Shown here one piece after another: positions 59,501 through 64,000 of a DNA stretch of 64,000 nucleotides (within the stretch, counting starts at the first letter, position 1; each line of letters opens with the position of its first letter). Origin of the DNA: Luteibacter rhizovicinus (GTDB taxonomy: Bacteria > Pseudomonadota > Gammaproteobacteria > Xanthomonadales > Rhodanobacteraceae); the NCBI RefSeq assembly GCF_004342265.1, contig NZ_SMCS01000001.1, positions 248,001 through 312,000 of the forward strand, given 5' to 3'. The notes beneath the pieces were generated by a model. It did no database searches. It saw nothing but the letters and a program-made list of their open reading frames with translations, and was not told the origin of the DNA. Both the position numbers and the translations under genes were made by a program.

Positions 59501-59909
59501 AGACGCCGCCGGCGCGGGGATTGTTGGGCATCAGCACCATGTAACGGCCGGCGAGGCTGATGAACGTGGTCAGGGCGGCGCCCTTGTTGCCCCGTTCTTC
59601 CTTCTCGACCTGAACGATGATTTCCTGACCTTCCTTGAGGAGGTCGCGGATGTTGTTGCCCTTACTTCCTTCGAGGAAGTAGTCGCGGGAGATTTCCTTG
59701 AGCGGCAGGAAACCGTGGCGCTCGGCGCCGTAGTCGACGAAGCAGGCTTCGAGCGAGGGCTCGACGCGGGTGATGCGGCCTTTGTAAATATTGGCCTTTT
59801 TCTGTTCGCGGGACGGTATTTCGATGTCGAGATCGTAAAGATTCTGGCCATCGACGATGGCCACGCGCAACTCTTCGCGCTGAGTCGCGTTGATCAACAT
59901 GCGTTTCAT
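56541..59909 (-). CDS. rne: Ribonuclease E
   Basis: A 1122-residue endoribonuclease, scaffold of the RNA degradosome. The catalytic half (1-520) starts [20 protein letters not shown]. It has an S1 domain (about 38-120), 5'-sensor/RNase H region and DNase I-like catalytic acids ([22 protein letters not shown]), with the zinc link CPRCEGHGH near 404. The other half is disordered, with an Arg-rich block ([14 protein letters not shown]) amid Gln/Arg, then Ala/Pro/Thr-rich sequence. GAGGAATTACA precedes the ATG. It is divergent from rluC, as in E. coli. Confidence 0.96.
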   Translation of the reverse strand: MKRMLINATQREELRVAIVDGQNLYDLDIEIPSREQKKANIYKGRITRVEPSLEACFVDYGAERHGFLPLKEISRDYFLEGSKGNNIRDLLKEGQEIIVQVEKEERGNKGAALTTFISLAGRYMVLMPNNPRAGGVSRRIEGEDRQALKEAMEHLNVPDEMGLIVRTAGMGRDAEELQWDLDYLLQLWKSVSSAASSQKAPFLIYQESKLFIRALRDYLRNDIGEILVDEESLFNDARDFVQQVMPNNLRKLKLYQDPTPLFSRYQIETQIESIFERSVRLPSGGSIVIDQTEALTAIDINSSKATKGSDIEETAFNTNCEAAVEIARQLRIRDAGGLIVIDFIDMDSPRHQREVEEKLKEALKADRARVQIGRISRFGLLEMSRQRLRPSLGEATQIVCPRCEGHGHIRSVESLALSTLRLIEEHAMKENTGQVLVQAPPTVANFLLNEKRASVVEIELRHSVHVVVVADDKLDTPHLEITRIREADMGEHSKPSYERVTPVTATALPKMGQALGSGEQPLVTGVVPSTPAPVREETDESDAAPAVAARSAKAPAQGGGVLARIVSWFRSAAAQPAEENAPKRKDGQQGQRGPRREERGNAQGSGRQNTQQRQSQRGGKDQAPRGQGQSPKSKQPRGERSERGERGERPERQERDNQPRNAQAQAGGRQGGRPEQAQQQTQAGEPRKQQTKGERPAQQRQSGEKTPAAVTDATIEKEKIAALTTVDDAPATDEVRGAVAADAPTQADATKDAEGGQRRRRGRRGGRRRRRQDEPGQLNANDQADGNDFDDEDGDDNDAAPRTTERPSASVPPVLDTAEASRNAFAVETAVDDTTTPSSRHDAETKPAAPVPALSLPALPPLPPIPGAATKPAQTTFDKPAAVAAVVATTTPADSADARTTERDQTESTAPLAEPAKPTPVATHVEPATTPTAPVAPTTMATPAPVTEAPSATIVSSEAKTPVVASTSTEEDKVPATPAPTPEPAIPAAATAPISSTPAATVSVLDAPARGILPDADEVAEKTSAIENAPKAVSAPAAPAEESTPKPVPVTPKAPEASSVPPASHDTAAPRENAANEPKAPPAAPVTPAWAPPAQGDLLTRPRQEPAAPAPSEASSNAARDE

Positions 59910-60260
59910 TGTAATTCCTCGGCCTTGCCGCGCGGCCGCGGGCCGCGGTGGCGCCTTATGGCGGCCTGCCGGGGATCGCGCCGCAGCGGTGAAGCGTGAA
60001 GCGGCATAAGGTCCCGGGACCGATGCCTGGTCCCGGCGTGATTCTTGGCATTGCGCTTCGCAACCGGGCCCGCATCCCTGTGGAAGAACCGGACAACAGC
60101 GACCCGAACCGTTACGATGAAAGGGAGCTGCGACCGGCCGCCTTCAGGGCGGGTACGGCGCAATCCTCGCCGACGCGACGGACGGGCGCCCCACGAGGGA
60201 TGTACTCCGCAGGCGAGGCTTGGCGCTCGCCGAGTATCCTATCAATTTCGAGTTTTATCA
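59910..60260. promoter_or_regulatory. 351-base divergent control region of rne and rluC
   Basis: No gene is seen. In E. coli the equivalent region contains the rne leader through which RNase E autoregulates. Here GC-rich inverted segments near 59927-59950 (GCGCGGCCGCGGGCCGCGG) could fold in the rne leader. rluC has no clear ribosome site; an AT-rich stretch (60235-60260) precedes it. Confidence 0.45.
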
Positions 60261-61205
60261 ATGCAGACGGCAACTTCCCTCGACGGCGCCCAAGGTGTGC
60301 GGCAGCTGGAAATCGGTCCCGAGCGCGACGGGCAGAGGGTAGACAATGCCCTGCTCACGTTGCTGAAGGGCGTTCCCCGCAGCCTGATTTACCGGATTCT
60401 CCGGACCGGCCAGGTGCGTATCAACGGCAAACGGGCCAAGCCCGACACACGGCTGGCGCTGGGCGACATCCTGCGAATTCCACCCGTACGAATTGCCGAA
60501 AAGGAATCCACGGGAGCGGCTCCCTCGGGCATGGTCCGTGCGGTGACCGACTCGATTATCTTCGAGGACAAGCACTTCCTCGTGATCGACAAGCCGGTCG
60601 GCATTGCCGCCCACGGCGGTAGCGGCGTGAGCCATGGCGCGATCGAGCTCCTGCGCGCCGCGCGCCCGAACGAACACCTGGAATTGGTCCATCGCCTCGA
60701 TCGCGATACCAGCGGGGTACTCGTGTTCGCCCGGACGCGCGCCGGCCTGACCGGGCTCCAGGCACTGATCCGTGCGAACGAGGTGACCAAGCAGTACATG
60801 TGCCTGATGGTCGGTCACCCGCGCAAGGCCAAATTCGATGTGAACCAGCCCCTGCTCAAGTCGGTCCTCCACGGCGGCGAGCGGATCGTGCGGGTGGACG
60901 ACGCCGGTAAGCCGTCGCTGACCTTCTTCCGGGAGCTGGAACAGTACTCGGGCGCCCGCCTGATGGAGGCGATCCTGGGTACCGGCCGTACCCACCAGAT
61001 CCGTGTGCACGCCCAGTCGATCGGTCATCCCCTCGCGGGCGACCCGAAATATGGCGATGAAGAAGCCAACAAGAAATTTCGCGCCAAGGGGCTGAAACGC
61101 ATGTTCCTGCACGCGTCGCGGATGAGCTTCGAGCTGGATGGCCGGTCGTACGATTTTTCCTCGCCGTTGCCCGACGAACTGAAAGCGTTCCTCGACAAGC
61201 TTTAA
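60261..61205 (+). CDS. rluC: 23S rRNA pseudouridine synthase RluC
   Basis: A 314-residue enzyme making pseudouridine at 955, 2504 and 2580 of 23S rRNA. It has an S4 domain (about 18-80) and catalytic Asp in LVHRLDRDTSGVLVF (near 143), with TGRTHQIRVHAQS. The ATG at 60261 is the family start although the frame remains open upstream. The last seven or so codons and the stop are tandemly duplicated downstream (see the 21-base repeat). Confidence 0.95.
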   Translation: MQTATSLDGAQGVRQLEIGPERDGQRVDNALLTLLKGVPRSLIYRILRTGQVRINGKRAKPDTRLALGDILRIPPVRIAEKESTGAAPSGMVRAVTDSIIFEDKHFLVIDKPVGIAAHGGSGVSHGAIELLRAARPNEHLELVHRLDRDTSGVLVFARTRAGLTGLQALIRANEVTKQYMCLMVGHPRKAKFDVNQPLLKSVLHGGERIVRVDDAGKPSLTFFRELEQYSGARLMEAILGTGRTHQIRVHAQSIGHPLAGDPKYGDEEANKKFRAKGLKRMFLHASRMSFELDGRSYDFSSPLPDELKAFLDKL

Positions 61206-61229
61206 TTGTTCCTCGACAAGCTTTAATTG
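61188..61229. repeat. Perfect 21-base tandem duplication at convergent gene ends
   Basis: 61188-61208 and 61209-61229 are identical. The first copy holds the last codons and TAA of rluC. The second contains the TAA of the opposing membrane-protein gene (61223-61225). The unit includes CTTTAATTG. Confidence 0.95.
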
Positions 61230-62635
61230 AGGAATCGTGCGCTCACTTCCAGTGAGCGCAACACGCCACCCGCCAGCCCGGCCTGCAACAGCACCGCGCT
61301 GGCCGCGTGGGCCAGGGCGACAGGCAGAAGTGCGCGATATCTCAGGAAGCACCAGGCCCAGCCGAGTTCGGCGATAAAACAGAGCTGCATCAGCGAGCCG
61401 TTCGGCGTGTGCAGCAGCGCGAATGTCAACGCCGTGACCAGGAGGGTCAGCGGGCGTGGCAGCAGGCGATCCAACAGGGCGGCGGTCACGGCAAGCATCA
61501 GCCACTGCTGAAGCAGGGCCCACCCGACATAAAGAAATATGCGTCCCGCCGGCGGCCACACGGGGGCGTGCCCGAGCAATGCCACCAGCAAGGTAGCAGC
61601 GGGTATGGCCAATAAGGGAAGGGCTATGGCGATCGGCGAGCCCAGCCATGTCCATGGGGGAAGCCGTCGCCGCCCGGCCAGAGCGCCCGCGAACACGATT
61701 CCCGCGGCAAAGCAGACCGCCGCAGGCACGGACGGATGGGCATCGAGCCGCATGCCCGCGATCAGCCACAAGGGCCCGAGTACGCCAGCGACGGCTTCGA
61801 GCGTCTTGCCGGGCCTGGACACCGGTGGCCGCCAGGACAGCCAGAGGAGTCCGGCGAGGTACAAAGCCAGCGCGATCCAGTCCCGATAGCCGGCGTTGAC
61901 CGCTGTTACCGGCAGACGAGTCGTCGCCGGGCCGAACATCGTTGTCGGTTGTCCCTCCCATAGCGTGTCGCGCCAGCGCAGCAACGTTTCGGCGTCGCTT
62001 GCCGGCGGCAGCGCGACGGTTCGGGTCAGTTCGGGGGCGGGAGGCGAGCCGGGCTGGAACGTGGCGGTTCGCAGGGTGATCGCGGCCCCTGGCGCCATCG
62101 GCAGCACCAGCCGGAACATGGCGGCTCGTGTTGGCGCGGCGGTGTCGTGGCCTTGCTCGTCTTTCCACGATAGTCCGGAGAGCGGTACGACGAGCGGCGC
62201 CGTGTCCGGGCCGAAGGTCGCGGCGTCGGTCGTGACCTTCGGGCCATCCAGTCGTTCGCGCACAGCGAACCTTAGCGACGTGCCCGGCGGCGCCGACATG
62301 TCGAGACGAAGCCGGGGAAGTTGCGTCAGGTCGACAGCGCGGATCAGGGGCAGGCCCAGCTCGACCGGCGAGCCGTCGCCGCCGGTGAGGGCGAGTCCCT
62401 CCGTCCCGCCGGCGACGCTCGCATGCCCGAATACGCGTCCGGCGACGAGATCGTCCGCGGATCGGAAGGTCCACTCCCAGGGAGAGCGGCCGTGCTCGTA
62501 CGCGGATCGCTCGCGTTCGCTTTGGGCGACCACGTCGCGACCGACGACCCACGCCGCCAGCCGGGGCAGGAGGGCAAGTGTCCCCGCCGCGAACAGCAGG
62601 GCGACGATCAGCGCGGTCGCGCGGCCGATGCGCAT
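61223..62635 (-). CDS. Membrane protein with degenerate CPBP (CAAX protease-like) domain
   Basis: A 470-residue protein. It has an N-terminal helix (TALIVALLFAAGTLALLPRL), a periplasmic beta-rich region (about 50-225) and six to seven membrane helices from about 235. The last 130 residues resemble the CPBP/Abi family: FALLH is motif 2, but the catalytic EExxxR of motif 1 reads QQWLMLAV, and motif 3 is AHAAS. It may therefore be an inactive relative. Its ATG follows the phhB stop almost directly. Function unknown. Confidence 0.6.
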   Translation of the reverse strand: MRIGRATALIVALLFAAGTLALLPRLAAWVVGRDVVAQSERERSAYEHGRSPWEWTFRSADDLVAGRVFGHASVAGGTEGLALTGGDGSPVELGLPLIRAVDLTQLPRLRLDMSAPPGTSLRFAVRERLDGPKVTTDAATFGPDTAPLVVPLSGLSWKDEQGHDTAAPTRAAMFRLVLPMAPGAAITLRTATFQPGSPPAPELTRTVALPPASDAETLLRWRDTLWEGQPTTMFGPATTRLPVTAVNAGYRDWIALALYLAGLLWLSWRPPVSRPGKTLEAVAGVLGPLWLIAGMRLDAHPSVPAAVCFAAGIVFAGALAGRRRLPPWTWLGSPIAIALPLLAIPAATLLVALLGHAPVWPPAGRIFLYVGWALLQQWLMLAVTAALLDRLLPRPLTLLVTALTFALLHTPNGSLMQLCFIAELGWAWCFLRYRALLPVALAHAASAVLLQAGLAGGVLRSLEVSARFLN

Positions 62636-62636
62636 G

Positions 62637-62978
62637 TCAGCGGGCGAGCAGGGCCTCGACGCGGGCGGCGCAGATGAAATCGTTCAGCGACAGGCCGCCG
62701 ACGTCGTGGGTGGACCACAGCAGGTGGCAATGGCCATAGCCCGCTTCGATGTCGGGATGATGGTCTTCGCGATTGGCCATGAAGCCCACGGCGTTGATGA
62801 AACCGAGCGTGCGATGAAAATCGTCGAAACGGAAATCCTTCACGATCGCCTTGCCGTCCGGCGAGACGGTCCAGCCGGGGAGGCTGGCCAGAAGTTCGTC
62901 GATACGGGCGCGGTCCAGCGCGTGTTCGGCGCCCTTGCGCGGCTGGCAGTGCTGGGAAGCGAGGTCGTGGGCGCTCAT
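62637..62978 (-). CDS. phhB: Pterin-4a-carbinolamine dehydratase
   Basis: A 113-residue enzyme that recycles the pterin cofactor of aromatic amino acid hydroxylases (and is a DCoH homologue). The signature region EDHHPDIEAGYGHCHLLW carries the catalytic histidines; NDFICAARVEALL ends the protein. Phenylalanine hydroxylase (phhA) is not in the window. The ATG at 62978 (MSAHDLASQ) is the family start. Confidence 0.94.
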   Translation of the reverse strand: MSAHDLASQHCQPRKGAEHALDRARIDELLASLPGWTVSPDGKAIVKDFRFDDFHRTLGFINAVGFMANREDHHPDIEAGYGHCHLLWSTHDVGGLSLNDFICAARVEALLAR

Positions 62979-63117
62979 GGTCGGTCCGTGGCATCGAAGG
63001 GGATGCGAAGCGTCGAAGGTTGCCGTTGAAATGTCAAAGCGGCGCATCCAGATTGAATCCGTACTAAACTGGTGCTGTTTCTCCGGCTGCGTGCCGGAGC
63101 GTTGTTCTGGAGCAACC

Positions 63118-63726
63118 ATGATCGATATTTCCGAACGGGCACAAGCTCATTTCCTGCGTCTGCTATCGCAGCAGGGCAGCGATGGACTGGGTATCCGCCT
63201 GCGCGTCGTGTCGGCCGGCACGCCTGCCGCGCAATGCGAACTGGAGTTCTGCGAGCCGGGCGAACTGACCGGCGACGAATGGACCGTCGAATGCAACGGT
63301 TTCAATCTTTATGTCGACGGTGACAGCGTGCGCTGGCTCGATCCGGCCAACATCGATTACGAAACCAATGCCACGGGCGGTCAGCTCAATATCCGCGCTC
63401 CGCGCATCAAGGGCGAGGAACCCGGTGAGGGCGCCAGCCTCGTCGAGCGCGTGCGTTATGTGCTGGAAGCCGAGATCGCGCCGCGCGTCGCATCGCATGG
63501 CGGGCGTATCTCGTTGCTGGAAGTCGACGCCGATGGCGTCGTGGTCCTGCAGTTCGGCGGCGGTTGCCACGGCTGCGGCATGGTCGACGTCACGCTGAAG
63601 CAGGGTGTCGAGAAGACGCTGCGCGAACGCATTCCGGAGATTACCGAGGTTCGGGACGCCACGGATCACAAGACCGGCAAGACGCCATTCTACGAGAAAG
63701 CCGAAGGCGTCTCGGCAGTCCGGTAG
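63118..63726 (+). CDS. nfuA: Fe/S biogenesis protein NfuA
   Basis: A 202-residue carrier of [4Fe-4S] clusters under oxidative stress or iron limitation. The N-terminal degenerate A-type domain starts MIDISERAQAHFLRLLSQQ. The C-terminal Nfu domain has the CxxC cluster motif GGCHGCGMVDVTLKQGVE. GGAG precedes the ATG. It ends at a strong bidirectional terminator. Confidence 0.95.
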   Translation: MIDISERAQAHFLRLLSQQGSDGLGIRLRVVSAGTPAAQCELEFCEPGELTGDEWTVECNGFNLYVDGDSVRWLDPANIDYETNATGGQLNIRAPRIKGEEPGEGASLVERVRYVLEAEIAPRVASHGGRISLLEVDADGVVVLQFGGGCHGCGMVDVTLKQGVEKTLRERIPEITEVRDATDHKTGKTPFYEKAEGVSAVR

Positions 63727-63784
63727 CACTCCTACAACAGCTGGGAGCGTTACGGCACAGGTTCTGGTGGCGGCGTCGGATATG

Positions 63785-63812
63785 AAAAAAGCCCGCTTGC
63801 GCGGGCTTTTTT
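63785..63812. terminator. Bidirectional terminator between nfuA and the cytochrome c gene
   Basis: GCCCGC (63791-63796) pairs with GCGGGC (63801-63806), loop TTGC, flanked by six A's and six T's. It serves both convergent genes. Confidence 0.9.
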
Positions 63813-63830
63813 ATTCGGCGGCACGATGAA

Positions 63831-64000
63831 TCAATTGCCCTGAATATGATGCTCCAACCCGTCCAGCTTGGTCGGCAGGCTCGAGAAGTAGGCGGACACG
63901 TCATCGATGTCCTGGTCGGACAGCGCGGCGGCGAAGCCCTTCATGATGGCGTTGTCGCGGCCGCCATCCCTGTATTCGTGCAGCGCACGGGACAGGTAGC
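63831..64000 (-). CDS. Class I cytochrome c, C-terminal end (runs off window)
   Basis: The last 55 codons of a minus-strand gene encode YLSRALHEYRDGGRDNAIMK and FAAALSDQDIDDVSAYFSSL, the C-terminal helix and axial-Met region of periplasmic c4/c553-type cytochromes. The CxxCH haem motif lies beyond the window. It is probably a soluble or diheme electron carrier. Confidence 0.82.
   Translation of the reverse strand, partial: YLSRALHEYRDGGRDNAIMKGFAAALSDQDIDDVSAYFSSLPTKLDGLEHHIQGN

Noticed and set aside
57138..59999. A 953-codon open frame on the plus strand opposite rne
   Set aside because: It mirrors the high-GC codon pattern of rne, has no ribosome site or recognisable domain, and rne is unquestionable on the other strand.

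Overview
The window is high-GC DNA from a gammaproteobacterium, most likely Xanthomonadales (Lysobacterales) and probably family Rhodanobacteraceae (Luteibacter/Dyella type). This is inferred from three things seen here: a Xanthomonadales-type type IV secretion operon whose VirB7 carries an extra globular domain, a his operon headed by a YerC/TrpR-like gene, and a bifunctional HisB without zinc cysteines. I could not run a search, so genus is not certain. Nearly all of the window is ordinary chromosomal core. There is no phage, insertion sequence, CRISPR array or rRNA.

Layout. 1-6011 (minus): virB7-B8-B9-B10-B11-B1-B2, the promoter-proximal half of a type IV secretion operon that leaves the window at base 1, preceded by an 889-base AT-rich regulatory region. 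6901-12497: pncC, recA, recX, alaS, csrA, tRNA-Ser. 12578-14662: soxR divergent from an efflux pump across a SoxR box, then tRNA-Pro. 14817-18846: hisS, an unusually long histidine ammonia-lyase-like gene and an RcsB-like orphan response regulator. 18999-26376: yerC-hisGDCBHAF-hisIE, all overlapping. 26493-30257 (minus): scpA-scpB-rluB-arsC. 30629-34559: dinB, a PilZ protein, fadD and a lipoprotein. 34790-41222: acnA with a divergent LysR gene, then nudJ-mnmA-hflD. 41345-45887: clpS-clpA, infA, a PHA-granule-type protein and an FHA membrane protein. 45952-51623: serC-pheA-hisC-aroA, then kdsB. 51832-56141: uvrC-pgsA, three tRNAs and gacA/uvrY. 56541-64000: rne divergent from rluC, a degenerate CPBP membrane protein, phhB, nfuA and the end of a cytochrome c.

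How it fits together. Two amino-acid blocks (the complete histidine pathway, and serine/aromatic genes with a second hisC) sit with DNA repair genes (recA/recX, dinB, uvrC), RNA processing genes (rne, rluB, rluC, mnmA) and protein quality control (clpSA). csrA and a GacA/UvrY response regulator lie in the same window as the secretion operon. In Xanthomonas CsrA is known to act on the virB7 leader, so a Gac-Csr link to the antibacterial machine is a reasonable hypothesis.

Structure beyond genes. At least six imperfect-to-perfect long inverted repeats (REPIN-like, two or three sequence families) fill intergenic spaces. A hairpin masks the recX ribosome site, three hairpins lie between virB1 and virB2, and a 21-base tandem duplication sits at the convergent ends of rluC and the CPBP gene. 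The most unusual proteins are RluB with a tail of about 250 residues rich in GGNR repeats, and the 634-residue ammonia-lyase. I see no convincing wholly new system.
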